A stretch of 64,000 bases of DNA from an uncultured Eubacterium sp. (GCA_910584345.1 CAJTZX010000011.1:15513-79512); one strand, 5' to 3'. Counted from the first letter of the stretch, positions 25,874-35,879 are shown. The notes: generated by a model from the letters alone, not told the origin. Numbers and translations: made by a program.

Positions 25874-28456
25874 ATGGTATTAAAAAAAGAGAGAAAAGAT
25901 ATAAAATTCAGTGGCAGCGCGGGTTTTATTATTACGATATTAATAGTTTTTTGTGTTTTAGGAGGGGTTGTATACTCGGTAGAGAGAACGATTTCTTTAC
26001 AGATGTCAGAAGCGGCAATCGAAAATTTAAGTGAAAATTTGGAATTGCTCAAAGGCACGATACAGGCAATCTTAAATAAGGAAGCTGAATTTCAGAGCAT
26101 GTTGGCGGATGAGATTGCTTTGATGGACCAGCAGGAAGAATTTATTCGTTCTGAGCATAATCATAAGACGATGGTCAAGCTGTCGCTGATACCAAAAGGA
26201 GAGTCAAAGGGAATTTCCAGTACAGGAGAGGAATTTCGGGAAGACAGTCTTGATTTTTCTGCGGGAAATCAGGTGGAAGGACTTCCGATATCCGAAGCAT
26301 ATGTAAATGGTATGGGTACGTGGGCATATACGATGAAATGTCCGGTAATCAAAAAGGGCAGGGAATTGGCGACCTTATATGTAGAATATATATATGATAC
26401 GTTTGACGAAGCGCTGCCGGATAAGTTTTATAACAGCAATGCATTATTGTATATTATGGATTCTAAAAGTGAGCGGTTCGTGTTAAAGCCAAAGGGTGTG
26501 GGCGACAGAGAGGCAGGGAGCTTGAATCTGCAGGATTTTTATCGTGCAAACCGTATTATGGAACCTAAAATTCAAAGGGAAATTGCAGCGGGGATTCAGG
26601 CCGGAAAGGATCTGATGTTTTACCATGATGTCCTTGGAAAGGATTCACTTATTTACATGTGGTCTGTCAATCATGCATCGATATACCTGATTGGATATGT
26701 ACCGGTTGCAGAAATCCAAAAGGAAGGGGATGCGGTTAATCAAAATATTTTTATTGTTATCTTTGTGACACTGGCAGCGTTTGTGATTTGCTGTACGCTG
26801 TATTATTTTAGTCAAAGGCTTAAGAATCGAATACACGCAGAACAGGAAAAAGAGCGGGAGATTCATAACAAACAGCTGACAGATGCACTATTAGCAGCAC
26901 AGATTGCAAGTAAGTCCAAAACGATGTTTTTATCAAATATGTCTCACGATATCCGTACGCCGATGAATGCAATTTTAGGCTTTACGATTCTGCTTGCAAA
27001 AGATGCGGAATATCCCGAAAAAGTGCGGGAATATACGAAAAAAATAACATCTTCTGGCCGTCATCTGCTCAGCCTGATTAATGATGTTTTGGATGTTTCC
27101 AAGATTGAGAGCGGTAAAGTAGTGCTTTCCCTGGGAGAGTTTACGTTAAACAGTATGATTTCTTCGGTAGATGCAATTATACGTCCGATGGCAAAGGCAA
27201 AAGGACAAAAATTTGATATTGTTGTAACAGGAATCCGACATGAATGTCTGATTGGGGATGAGACGAGGCTGAATCAGGTGCTTATTAATCTGTTGTCTAA
27301 TTCTGTGAAGTACACACAGGAGGGAGGAATGATCTGGCTGCGCCTGATGGGTCTAAAGCAGCATTCCAGACAGTATGAACATATTCGTATAGAGGTAGAA
27401 GATAATGGGTATGGTATGACGCCTGAATATTTGGAAGTCATTTTTGACGCATTTACCAGAGCGGAAAACAGTACGACAAACAAAGTGCAAGGGACCGGGC
27501 TTGGGATGGCGATTACGAAAAATATTATAGAATTAATGGGCGGCACGATAGAGGTTGCCAGTGAGGTAGACCATGGTACGATATTTACCGCTGAGCTGGA
27601 GCTGCGTATTCCAGATAAAATGTCAGAAGAACAGTTCTGGCAGGAAAACGGGATTGTACGCATTCTTGCCGTGGATGATGATGAAGATACATGCAGAAAT
27701 ATAGAAATGCTTATGAAAGATGTTGGTGTGCAGACAGATTTTGTGTATGGGGGAGAAGCAGCAGTAGAAAAGGTCAAACATATGCAGACACAGAACAGCC
27801 GGTATGATGTTATTTTGTTAGACTGGAAAATGCCAGGAATGGACGGTATTGAAACAGCCAGACAGATTCGGACGGTGATACATCAGCAGATACCGATTTT
27901 ATTTTTGACAGCCTGCGACTGGGATGAAATAGAGGAAGAGGCGATTGCAGCAGGGATTGACGGATTTTTGGCTAAGCCGTTTTTCGTATCGGCATTAAAA
28001 GAAAAAATTCAACAAATTCAAACAAAGCGTGGCAGCAGACAACAGGTACAAAAGAAAGAGGAAATGGTAAGCAGTCTGGAAGGCCGTTATTTCTTGATTG
28101 CAGAAGACAATGAGATTAATTCAGAAATTCTTCTTGAGCTGCTGCATATCGATGGAGCAGATGGTGAAGTGGCAGAAAATGGTCAGTTGGCAGTAGAGCG
28201 CTTTCGGGCTGCAGAACCTGGGCGTTTTGATGCGATTTTGATGGATGTGCAGATGCCAATACTCAATGGGTATGAAGCAACGAGACAGATCCGTGCGCTG
28301 GACCGTGAGGATGCAAAAACAATACCTGTGATTGCTATGACGGCAAATGCTTTTGCAGAGGATGTGAAAGACGCCAGGGATGCAGGTATGGATGACCATA
28401 TAGCAAAGCCGGTAGATATGGAGGTAATCCGTAACACCTTGAGTAAATATTTATAA
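25874..28456 (+). CDS. Membrane hybrid histidine kinase with two receivers
   Basis: An 860-residue kinase. The first membrane helix (about residues 18-37) and the second (about 292-312) flank an extracellular sensor of about 250 residues. HisKA follows with His358 (FLSNMSHDIRTPMNA), then HATPase with GTGLGMAITKNII, and receivers with Asp650 (LLDWKMPGMDG) and Asp791 (LMDVQMPILNG). The catalytic core is very like that of the preceding gene, suggesting duplication. The binding lipoprotein 16 bases downstream is probably its ligand-sensing partner (inference). Confidence 0.88.
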   Translation: MVLKKERKDIKFSGSAGFIITILIVFCVLGGVVYSVERTISLQMSEAAIENLSENLELLKGTIQAILNKEAEFQSMLADEIALMDQQEEFIRSEHNHKTMVKLSLIPKGESKGISSTGEEFREDSLDFSAGNQVEGLPISEAYVNGMGTWAYTMKCPVIKKGRELATLYVEYIYDTFDEALPDKFYNSNALLYIMDSKSERFVLKPKGVGDREAGSLNLQDFYRANRIMEPKIQREIAAGIQAGKDLMFYHDVLGKDSLIYMWSVNHASIYLIGYVPVAEIQKEGDAVNQNIFIVIFVTLAAFVICCTLYYFSQRLKNRIHAEQEKEREIHNKQLTDALLAAQIASKSKTMFLSNMSHDIRTPMNAILGFTILLAKDAEYPEKVREYTKKITSSGRHLLSLINDVLDVSKIESGKVVLSLGEFTLNSMISSVDAIIRPMAKAKGQKFDIVVTGIRHECLIGDETRLNQVLINLLSNSVKYTQEGGMIWLRLMGLKQHSRQYEHIRIEVEDNGYGMTPEYLEVIFDAFTRAENSTTNKVQGTGLGMAITKNIIELMGGTIEVASEVDHGTIFTAELELRIPDKMSEEQFWQENGIVRILAVDDDEDTCRNIEMLMKDVGVQTDFVYGGEAAVEKVKHMQTQNSRYDVILLDWKMPGMDGIETARQIRTVIHQQIPILFLTACDWDEIEEEAIAAGIDGFLAKPFFVSALKEKIQQIQTKRGSRQQVQKKEEMVSSLEGRYFLIAEDNEINSEILLELLHIDGADGEVAENGQLAVERFRAAEPGRFDAILMDVQMPILNGYEATRQIRALDREDAKTIPVIAMTANAFAEDVKDARDAGMDDHIAKPVDMEVIRNTLSKYL

Positions 28457-28471
28457 AAGAAAGGGAATGAT

Positions 28472-29782
28472 ATGAAAGGGAAGATGAAAAAACTGGCTGC
28501 GCTGGTATTAACAGGAGTTCTTTTATGCTCTGTTTCGGCCTGCGGAAGGGAAGAAAAACCAAACCCGGGAGAAAATCTGATAAACAATGAAACAAAAGAA
28601 AAAAAATCCGTTGCTTTGTTTAGCCCAATGGGAAAAGCGGATGCTGATGCAGAGAATACGCTTCGTACTGCACAGGAACAGACAATTATAATGGCAGAAG
28701 AAGCTTTAGGGATTGCAGTTGATTTTAATACGTATACGGCGGAGGATTATCAGGAAAAAACATACGATGAAGTATGTGTAGAACGTGTACGCAGCGGTAT
28801 GGATGATTTTTATTTATTAAATCCAGATGTTATTAAAATGCTTGGTATGCAAGGAGCTCTGGCAGACTTATCCGGGCTGGAATCTGCAAAAAATTTGCGG
28901 GAAGTAGTAAAAACGGCAAATACGATAGATGGAAAGCTGGTAGCAATTCCGCAGGAAATCGTTGCATATGGACTGTTTGTAAATAAGGATTTATTTGATA
29001 AATACCAGTTGGAATTGCCGGAAAAACCAGAAGAACTTTTGGAATGCTGCAGAGTTTTTAAAGAAAATGGATTTGAAACCCCGATTGGCGCAAACCGCTG
29101 GTGGCTGGAAAACTTTGTATTGTCACAGGGATTTGCAGAATTATACAATGGCGACAATACAGAGGAAGAAATAGAAGCGATTAACAGCGGCAAGGCAAAA
29201 CTGAGTGATTATATGCGTCCCGGTTTTGAATATCTGCAGGAGATGATTGACAAAGGATATATTGATGCAAAAGCAGCTTACACATATGAGGCAATTGATG
29301 GGGAAGGGCCTGATTTTAAAGCACAGAAAACGCCGATTGTTATGGCATATTGGGGTGCGGCTAATGCGGAATCTTCCTATGGCAAGGTGGATTTTCATAT
29401 GCAGGTGATTGGTTTTCCAACGAATCTTGGGCCGATGCCGGTCGTATCTATGACGGGGTATGGCATTTATGCAAAATCAGATCATTTGGAAGATACAAAA
29501 AAAGTTTTAGATAAGATGATTTCTGATGAAGCGCTTTCGTTGTATATGGAGAAAAACCAGGTGATTTCTCCTTCTAAAAATCTGGAGGTGGATTGTAAAG
29601 AAGCATTAAAACCGCTGAATGACAGGATCAATGAGGGAGTTTATGTACTTGGAGCAAATGCAAATCTGAAGGTGGAGCAGTGGGGAAATACATGCTTGAT
29701 CGTGCGGGAACTTTTGAACGGCGCTTCAGTGGATGCGTGTATGGCAAAGTTTGATAAGCTGCAGGAAGAGAGTCTGAAATAG
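28472..29782 (+). CDS. Extracellular solute-binding lipoprotein linked to the kinase
   Basis: A 436-residue lipoprotein with lipobox VSAC at about residues 21-24 and an ABC sugar-binding type fold (KLVAIPQEIVAYGLFVNKDL; PIGANRWWLENFVLSQGF). There are no permease or ATPase genes beside it, and it follows the membrane hybrid kinase closely. It therefore likely presents a ligand to the kinase sensor rather than to a transporter, an arrangement common in Lachnospiraceae. The ligand is unknown. Its stop is followed in frame by a foreign gene end. Confidence 0.85.
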   Translation: MKGKMKKLAALVLTGVLLCSVSACGREEKPNPGENLINNETKEKKSVALFSPMGKADADAENTLRTAQEQTIIMAEEALGIAVDFNTYTAEDYQEKTYDEVCVERVRSGMDDFYLLNPDVIKMLGMQGALADLSGLESAKNLREVVKTANTIDGKLVAIPQEIVAYGLFVNKDLFDKYQLELPEKPEELLECCRVFKENGFETPIGANRWWLENFVLSQGFAELYNGDNTEEEIEAINSGKAKLSDYMRPGFEYLQEMIDKGYIDAKAAYTYEAIDGEGPDFKAQKTPIVMAYWGAANAESSYGKVDFHMQVIGFPTNLGPMPVVSMTGYGIYAKSDHLEDTKKVLDKMISDEALSLYMEKNQVISPSKNLEVDCKEALKPLNDRINEGVYVLGANANLKVEQWGNTCLIVRELLNGASVDACMAKFDKLQEESLK

Positions 29783-29887
29783 CAAGAGCTGGAGGATTAC
29801 GGACTGTATGGTACCTTTGTGACGACAGGAAAGAAAACAGATGGAACATGGAGGGTGACATTTCCGTTGGAAAAGAGCGGCCGTTAA
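29783..29887 (+). pseudogene. C-terminal remnant of an unrelated protein
   Basis: Immediately after the lipoprotein stop and in the same frame the sequence reads ELEDYGLYGTFVTTGKKT, then DGTWRVTFPLEKSGR and a stop. This looks like the end of a beta-rich secreted or anti-sigma-associated protein of the DUF4179/DUF5643 kind. There is no start codon. It is most likely a relic left by deletion. Confidence 0.55.
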
Positions 29888-29966
29888 TTTTTTCTTTCAT
29901 TTTATACGGTGTCCTGTTATAATAGTACGGTAACAAAGTATCACAACAATGAAAGGACAACAATGA

Positions 29967-30857
29967 ATGGAACTTGAAATGAGACAAGTCCGAAAAAGTT
30001 TTGGAGAAAAGGAAGTCTTAAAGGGCATCTCTTTTCATGCTGAGGGCGGCAAAGCTTTTGGACTGCTTGGCAGAAACGGTGCGGGAAAAACGACTTCTAT
30101 CCGTATTTTGATGGATGTATTTCCGCCCGACAGCGGAGAAATTTTATTTTCTAATGCGCAGATCAACAGACAGCATGTGCAGTTTGGCTATCTCCCGGAA
30201 GAACGCGGTCTGTATCCTAAAAAGAAAATTATAGACCAGTTAGTCTATTTTGCAAAGCTAAAGGGGATGGAGCAGCGCAGCGCTGTTCAGGCTGCGGATT
30301 ACTGGCTGAAGCGGCTGGATATGCAGCAGCATCGAAATAAGCGGCTGGACACGCTTTCAAAAGGGAACCAGCAGAAAATCCAGCTGATTACAGCGTTGGC
30401 ACATAATCCACAGGTGATTATACTGGATGAACCGTTTTCTGGACTGGATCCGGTCAATGCGATGCTGCTTAAGGATGTTGTAAAAGAAGAAATTGCAAAA
30501 GGAAAAATAGTTTTGTTTTCCAGTCATCAGATGAACTATATTGAGGAATTTTGCGATCAGATAGCGATATTAAACGGTGGTAAAGTGGTACTCTCCGGTG
30601 ATTTGCATGACATTAAGCATAATTATCCGCGAAACAGACTTGTCGTTCGCTCGGAACAAAATATGCAGATTGCAGAAGCTTTTGGCAATGCATGTGTGGA
30701 ATGCGAGGACGGCACATTGCTTCTTACACTTCCAAAGCCGGAAGCAAAACAGCGGATCATGCGACAGCTTGCGGAAACTTATGATATAGATGAAATCAAA
30801 GTTTTTGAACCATCATTAAATGATATTTTCGTAGAATATACCGAACAGCAGGTATAG
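29967..30857 (+). CDS. ABC transporter ATP-binding protein (ABC-2/NatA type)
   Basis: A 296-residue ATPase with Walker A GRNGAGKTT, signature LSKGNQQK and Walker B VIILDEPF. The YLPEERGLYPKKK stretch and the C-terminal extension are typical of NatA-like ATPases that drive ABC-2 exporters. A TATAAT (29918-29923) lies upstream as a likely -10. The permease follows after 35 bases. NatAB pumps export Na+ or toxic compounds; the substrate here is unknown. Confidence 0.88.
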   Translation: MELEMRQVRKSFGEKEVLKGISFHAEGGKAFGLLGRNGAGKTTSIRILMDVFPPDSGEILFSNAQINRQHVQFGYLPEERGLYPKKKIIDQLVYFAKLKGMEQRSAVQAADYWLKRLDMQQHRNKRLDTLSKGNQQKIQLITALAHNPQVIILDEPFSGLDPVNAMLLKDVVKEEIAKGKIVLFSSHQMNYIEEFCDQIAILNGGKVVLSGDLHDIKHNYPRNRLVVRSEQNMQIAEAFGNACVECEDGTLLLTLPKPEAKQRIMRQLAETYDIDEIKVFEPSLNDIFVEYTEQQV

Positions 30858-30892
30858 CCCGGTTATGCAAGATCAGAAAGGAAACAAATAAA

Positions 30893-32194
30893 ATGACAGA
30901 AAACAATAAACAGGAAGCAATGACAGATTCCGGTATGAGACAGTTTGGAACGATTCTTAATTTCGAGCTGAAAGGCTGTCTGATGAATAAGGCAAATATT
31001 ATTTTTACAGTAATTTTAATTGTCATCATTGCAGCCGTAACATTTTTTCCACGAATACGACAGACGATAGACGGGGGTGGCAAATCTGAGAAATCGTCTG
31101 TTGAAGCATCCGACAGCGATGCGCCAATTATGCTAATATATAGTGATACACCAGAAAATGGCCAGCTTATATTGGAAAATTTTACAGCAGCATTTGCGAA
31201 CTATCGTGTGATGCTGACAGAACAAAACATGGATGAAATACAGGAACAAATCCTTGCAGAAGAAGCAGAATGCGCATTTGTAATGGATGGCCTGACATCT
31301 TATGACTATTATGTTAAAGATTTTTCCATGCAGGATAACAATACCGCAATTGCAGATGAATTACTGGGGAATGTTTACAGTGTAAGTGCAATGGTACGTG
31401 CGGGTATGACGGCACAGGATGCGTCAGCGGCGTTATCTGCTCAGGTAGAGCATGAAATCGTCAATCTTGGAAAAGACCAGGTTCAGAATTTCTTTTATAC
31501 TTATATTATGATTTTTGCATTGTATATGGTTATTCTGCTATATGGCCAGATGATCGCGACAAACGTGGCGATGGAAAAAAGTTCCCGGGCGATGGAGCTT
31601 TTAATTACAAGCGCAAAACCTGTCAGCATGATGTTTGGCAAAGTCATAGCGTCTTGCCTGGCCGGATTCGTACAGCTGATTGCCGTCTTTGGCTCGGGAC
31701 TTCTTTTTTTCCGTATAAATCAGGAATATTGGAACGATAATCAGCTGATTTCATCGATCTTTGATATGCCGGTCTGGCTGCTTGTATATATGCTCATATT
31801 CTTTGTGCTTGGATTTTTAATTTACGCATTTTTATACGGCGCCATCGGTTCCACAGTATCGAAGCTGGAAGATATTAACAGCGCAGTTATGCCAATTACC
31901 ATGCTGTTTATCGCTGCATTTTTTATTACTATGATGGCGCTTGCAAATGGCACGGTAGACAGTGTTCTAATGAAAATATGCTCTTATGTGCCGTTTACAT
32001 CTCCGATGGCGATGTTTACACGTCTGGCAATGAGCACAGTATCGTTTTACGAAATAGCAGCTTCCATCGTGATTTTAATTGTCTCAGTCGTTGGTATTGG
32101 TGTGATTTCCGCAAAAATCTACAGGGTCGGCGTGCTGTTATATGGAACGAAGTTTAAAATTCGTACGCTTCTGGATGCTGCTAAGAAAGCATAA
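30893..32194 (+). CDS. ABC-2 type permease (NatB-like)
   Basis: A 433-residue membrane protein. One N-terminal helix (about residues 33-52) is followed by an external domain of about 140 residues and then a block of five or six helices from about residue 205. The conserved ATNVAMEKSSRAMELLITSA motif of ABC-2/NatB permeases is present. It works with the ATPase upstream as an exporter. Confidence 0.87.
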   Translation: MTENNKQEAMTDSGMRQFGTILNFELKGCLMNKANIIFTVILIVIIAAVTFFPRIRQTIDGGGKSEKSSVEASDSDAPIMLIYSDTPENGQLILENFTAAFANYRVMLTEQNMDEIQEQILAEEAECAFVMDGLTSYDYYVKDFSMQDNNTAIADELLGNVYSVSAMVRAGMTAQDASAALSAQVEHEIVNLGKDQVQNFFYTYIMIFALYMVILLYGQMIATNVAMEKSSRAMELLITSAKPVSMMFGKVIASCLAGFVQLIAVFGSGLLFFRINQEYWNDNQLISSIFDMPVWLLVYMLIFFVLGFLIYAFLYGAIGSTVSKLEDINSAVMPITMLFIAAFFITMMALANGTVDSVLMKICSYVPFTSPMAMFTRLAMSTVSFYEIAASIVILIVSVVGIGVISAKIYRVGVLLYGTKFKIRTLLDAAKKA

Positions 32195-32335
32195 AAGCAT
32201 TCGTTGGCTATGTGGATGCCGGATGAGGGGGAAATGGCCTAAAGGGCGCACAGAATAGCCCGGAATTGAAAGAAAGACACGCAGGCATTATTATAGAATC
32301 ATAATATGTGGCGGGCATACATCCAATCGGCAATG

Positions 32336-32365
32336 TTTACAAATATAGCGGACATATAATATAAT
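32336..32365 (+). promoter_or_regulatory. Promoter of the small protein gene
   Basis: TTTACA (32336-32341), an 18-base spacer and TATAAT (32360-32365), 51 bases before the start codon. Confidence 0.6.
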
Positions 32366-32415
32366 GATATTATCAGATGAGGCAAGTAAATCTGGTAAAG
32401 AACGGAGGAAAGGAT

Positions 32416-32583
32416 ATGGTAGAGGTTATGACAGACAAACAAATGCAATTCATAGCATGGCTGATTACAACAGCAACGGACAAGTGCCAGACAATGGATG
32501 AAGTAAGAGAAATGAATAAAGAAATCCGCAAGCATTCGACAGGATTCAAAGAAGAAACGGAAGAACAGAAAAAAGACGAATAA
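32416..32583 (+). CDS. Small helical protein, 55 residues
   Basis: The ATG at 32416 follows GGAGGAAAGG at good spacing; an earlier ATG in frame has no such site. The protein (MVEVMTDKQMQFIAWLITTA at the start, then a charged helix rich in Glu and Lys) has no family I recognise. It has its own promoter and a terminator directly after the stop, so it is a real monocistronic gene. The mid-helix hydrophobic stretch and charged tail could suit a small DNA- or protein-binding role. Confidence 0.7.
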   Translation: MVEVMTDKQMQFIAWLITTATDKCQTMDEVREMNKEIRKHSTGFKEETEEQKKDE

Positions 32584-32591
32584 CAGAGACA

Positions 32592-32620
32592 GAGCGGGAC
32601 TTGCTGCCGCTCTTTTCTTT
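32592..32620 (+). terminator. Terminator after the small protein gene
   Basis: GAGCGG (32592-32597) pairs with CCGCTC (32607-32612), followed by TTTTCTTT. Confidence 0.8.
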
Positions 32621-32655
32621 ATAAAAATTCACGTAACAATGGGCGGAAATAAGTT

Positions 32656-33096
32656 TCAATCGTCGGTGCGGAAAAAGTTTGATTTCATATTTCCATAGCC
32701 AAAACAATTGGAACCACAGCAGCACTTGACGGAATCAATAAATATTTTGGAATTGCACAGATGCCAGTCGTCGGTTCTACATACCTGCTCATAGATATCA
32801 ATAGCCGCAACCCGGATTTCCTGCTGATAACATTGACGGTAGTCTTCGATCAGGCGAAAATGTGCAGCAAGTCCGCCAAGCAGCGGGTAGTGATCGATAA
32901 ACCAACGCGCTGCTTTGGCAGCAGGAGTGTTTGCGAAGCTTCGCTTTGTATGTCCGCCGGATTGTGTCACGGCATCGGATACGCATTCTGCCATGTGATG
33001 GGCAAAACAAGCGGCAAAGTGGTTGTGTTCTCCGTTTGCAGTGTCGTAGGTCAGCGGTACCGGAAATGTAGCAGTTCTATGGGTTATTTGAACTTG
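32656..33096 (-). pseudogene. Remnant of a protein, possibly the metallopeptidase-like DUF2201 family
   Basis: The minus strand has an open frame of about 147 codons without a plausible start at its 5' end. It reads YDTANGEHNHFAACFAHHMA, then AKAARWFIDHYPLLGGLAAH and FRLIEDYRQCYQQEIRVAAI. The last two segments resemble the N-terminal part of DUF2201 putative metallopeptidases (usual pattern Y-P-L-L-G-A-L-A). After that the frame drifts into an unrelated Cys-rich tail. The only ATG (32994) lies mid-domain. I treat it as a gene remnant; the family call is tentative. Confidence 0.45.
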
Positions 33097-33209
33097 TTAC
33101 CCGGAAATATTGTTTGTGTCATGACAGACAAAAAGAATAAGGGATTCACATCTTGATTTTTTGCCGGATGTTATTTATACTTATGGAAAATTAGTAAGGA
33201 AAAAAGACG

Positions 33210-34541
33210 ATGCAAAAAAAAGAACATAAAATATCCCGCATTCTTGCGGGCAGTATTGCGCAAGAGCTGGAAATAGAGCCAGGCGATGTGCTGCTGTCAG
33301 TGAATGATACGGAAATAAAAGATGTATTTGATTATCATTACCAGTTAAATGAAGAATATGTGACGGTAGCCATTCGTAAATCGGACGGTGAAGAGTGGGA
33401 ATATGAGATTGAAAAAGAATATGAAGAGGACCTTGGCATCGAATTTGAAAATGGCCTGATGGATGAGTACCGTTCCTGCTCTAATCATTGTATTTTTTGC
33501 TTTATCGATCAGATGCCTCCGGGTATGCGTGAAACGCTGTATTTTAAAGATGATGATTCCAGGCTTTCGTTTTTACAGGGCAATTATGTTACGCTTACGA
33601 ATATGCGGGATACGGATATTGAGCGCATTATTACTTATAAATTAGCGCCGATTAATATTTCTGTGCAGGCGATGAATCCGCAGCTGCGATGTAAGATGCT
33701 TGGCAACCGGTTTGCAGGAGAAGCTTTAAAAAAAATGCGGCGATTATATGAAGCAGGCATTGAAATGAATGGGCAGATTGTGCTCTGCAAAGGAGTCAAT
33801 GACAAGGAGGAACTGGAACGCAGTATTCGCGGGCTGATAGAATATATTCCTCATATGCGCAGCGTGTCGGTTGTACCGGCAGGATTGACCAAATACAGGG
33901 AAGGGCTCTATCCGCTGGAACTGTTTACGAAGCAGGAGGCTATCGAAGTATTGGAGATGATACACAGATGGCAGAGGTGGTGTATGGAGCGCTTCGGCAT
34001 GCATTTTGTACATGCTTCGGATGAATGGTATCTGCTGGCGGATATGGAGCTACCACGGGAAGAGACGTATGACGGATATCTTCAATTGGAAAACGGAGTT
34101 GGGATGCTGCGGCTGCTGTTGGAGGAATTTCAGGAAGCGTTACGTATGGAAGAACAAAAAGGGTGTCTGCAGCATGTTGCCTGCAAAGCAGAAAAAATAT
34201 CGATTGCAACTGGAAAGCTGGCTGCGCCGTTTATAGAACAGCTGTCGCAGCAGTTTATGCAGCGTTATCCGCAAAAGGGTATTCGTGTATTTGCAATCCG
34301 CAATGATTTTTTTGGCGAGCAGATTACAGTATCAGGACTTTTAACGGGGCAGGATCTTTTCAAACAGCTGCAGAATGAGGATTTGGGAGATCGCTTGCTG
34401 CTTCCGTGCAGCCTTTTGCGCAGTGGCGAGGAAATTTTTTTGGATGATATGACGCTTGAGGAGCTGAAAAAGGCTTTACAAGTTAAAATAGTTATTGTAA
34501 ACTCTAACGGACAGGATTTATATGATGCGTTATTAGAATAG
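33210..34541 (+). CDS. DUF512 family radical-SAM-like protein with PDZ-like N-terminus
   Basis: A 443-residue cytoplasmic protein. A PDZ-like domain (about residues 1-75; ELEIEPGDVLLSVNDTEI) precedes a CxxxCxxC cluster in CSNHCIFCFIDQMPPGMRET, the spacing used by radical SAM enzymes to hold a 4Fe-4S cluster. A DUF512 C-terminal domain follows. The function is unproven. The gene is next to der, a synteny widely seen in Clostridia, which suggests a link to ribosome biogenesis (inference). Confidence 0.86.
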   Translation: MQKKEHKISRILAGSIAQELEIEPGDVLLSVNDTEIKDVFDYHYQLNEEYVTVAIRKSDGEEWEYEIEKEYEEDLGIEFENGLMDEYRSCSNHCIFCFIDQMPPGMRETLYFKDDDSRLSFLQGNYVTLTNMRDTDIERIITYKLAPINISVQAMNPQLRCKMLGNRFAGEALKKMRRLYEAGIEMNGQIVLCKGVNDKEELERSIRGLIEYIPHMRSVSVVPAGLTKYREGLYPLELFTKQEAIEVLEMIHRWQRWCMERFGMHFVHASDEWYLLADMELPREETYDGYLQLENGVGMLRLLLEEFQEALRMEEQKGCLQHVACKAEKISIATGKLAAPFIEQLSQQFMQRYPQKGIRVFAIRNDFFGEQITVSGLLTGQDLFKQLQNEDLGDRLLLPCSLLRSGEEIFLDDMTLEELKKALQVKIVIVNSNGQDLYDALLE

Positions 34542-34550
34542 GAGATAAAA

Positions 34551-35879
34551 ATGAGCAAACCAATTGTAGCTATCGTAGGACGTCCAAATGTTGGGAAGTC
34601 TACCTTGTTTAATGCGCTGGCCGGTTCCCGGATTTCGATCGTAAAAGATACGCCGGGGGTTACCAGAGATCGTATTTATGCAGATATATCGTGGACGGAT
34701 CATGATTTTACAATGATTGATACCGGAGGGATTGAGCCGGACAGCAAAGATATTATTTTGTCACAGATGCGGGAGCAGGCGCAGATTGCAATCGATACCG
34801 CAGATGTAATCATTATGATTACGGATGTACGCCAGGGGCTTGTGGACGCAGACGCAAAAGTGGCCGATATGCTGCGCCGTTCTCATAAACCGGTAATTTT
34901 AGCGGTTAATAAAGTTGATAATTTTGACAAATTTATGATGGACGTGTATGAGTTTTATAATTTGGGGCTTGGGGAACCGGTGCCGATTTCAGCGGCTTCA
35001 AGACTTGGATTAGGAGAACTGCTGGATGAAACGGTTCAGTATTTTTCTGCAAACGGACAGGAAGAAAAGGAAGATGAACGTCCAAAGATTGCCATTGTAG
35101 GAAAGCCAAATACAGGGAAGTCCTCGCTGGTAAATAAGCTGTGCGGCAAAGATCGTGTTATTGTATCTGATATTGCGGGAACGACACGGGATGCGATCGA
35201 TACGGAGGTAACATATCATGGGCAGGAATATGTATTTATCGATACGGCAGGCATCCGGCGCAAGAGTAAAATTAAAGAAGAGATTGAACGCTACAGCATT
35301 ATTCGTGCGGTTACGGCTGTGGAACGTGCAGACGTGGTAATTCTTATGATCGACGGTGTGGAAGGTGTGACGGAGCAGGATGCGAAAATTGCAGGAATTG
35401 CACATGAGAGAGGAAAAGGCATCATTATTGCAGTGAATAAGTGGGATATTGTGGAAAAGGATGATAAAACGATTTATCGTCAGACAGAAAGAATCCGCCA
35501 GGTGCTCAGCTTTATGGCATATGCGGAGATTATGTTTATTTCTGCGAAAACTGGGCAGCGTTTGCACAAATTGTTTTCCATGATCGACCTTGTCATACAA
35601 AATAACAGTATGCGCGTAGCGACGGGTGTGTTGAATGAGATTATGACGGAAGCAGTTGCGCTCCAGCAGCCGCCGTATGATAAAGGAAAGCGCTTAAAGC
35701 TGTATTATATTACGCAAGTATCGGTAAAACCGCCGACATTTGTGATATTTGTAAACGATAAAGAGCTGATGCATTTTTCTTATACGAGATATTTGGAAAA
35801 CCGGATTCGGGATGCATTTGGATTTCGCGGAACGGCGCTTAAGTTTTTGATCCGTGAGCGGAAGGAGGGCGGAAAATGA
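34551..35879 (+). CDS. der: Ribosome biogenesis GTPase Der
   Basis: A 442-residue GTPase with two tandem G domains: GRPNVGKST at the N-terminus and GKPNTGKSS near residue 183, each with its own NKVD/NKWD specificity motif, then a KH-like C-terminal domain. Der acts in maturation of the 50S ribosomal subunit and is essential. The length and motif set are normal. Its stop overlaps the plsY start (ATGA). Confidence 0.96.
   Translation: MSKPIVAIVGRPNVGKSTLFNALAGSRISIVKDTPGVTRDRIYADISWTDHDFTMIDTGGIEPDSKDIILSQMREQAQIAIDTADVIIMITDVRQGLVDADAKVADMLRRSHKPVILAVNKVDNFDKFMMDVYEFYNLGLGEPVPISAASRLGLGELLDETVQYFSANGQEEKEDERPKIAIVGKPNTGKSSLVNKLCGKDRVIVSDIAGTTRDAIDTEVTYHGQEYVFIDTAGIRRKSKIKEEIERYSIIRAVTAVERADVVILMIDGVEGVTEQDAKIAGIAHERGKGIIIAVNKWDIVEKDDKTIYRQTERIRQVLSFMAYAEIMFISAKTGQRLHKLFSMIDLVIQNNSMRVATGVLNEIMTEAVALQQPPYDKGKRLKLYYITQVSVKPPTFVIFVNDKELMHFSYTRYLENRIRDAFGFRGTALKFLIRERKEGGK

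Noticed and set aside
32761..33156. Plus-strand 131-codon frame opposite the metallopeptidase-like remnant
   Set aside because: The opposite strand has the recognisable protein sequence; this frame shows no domain pattern or ribosome site.
35010..35600. Long minus-strand open frame inside der
   Set aside because: Antisense shadow of a conserved essential gene.
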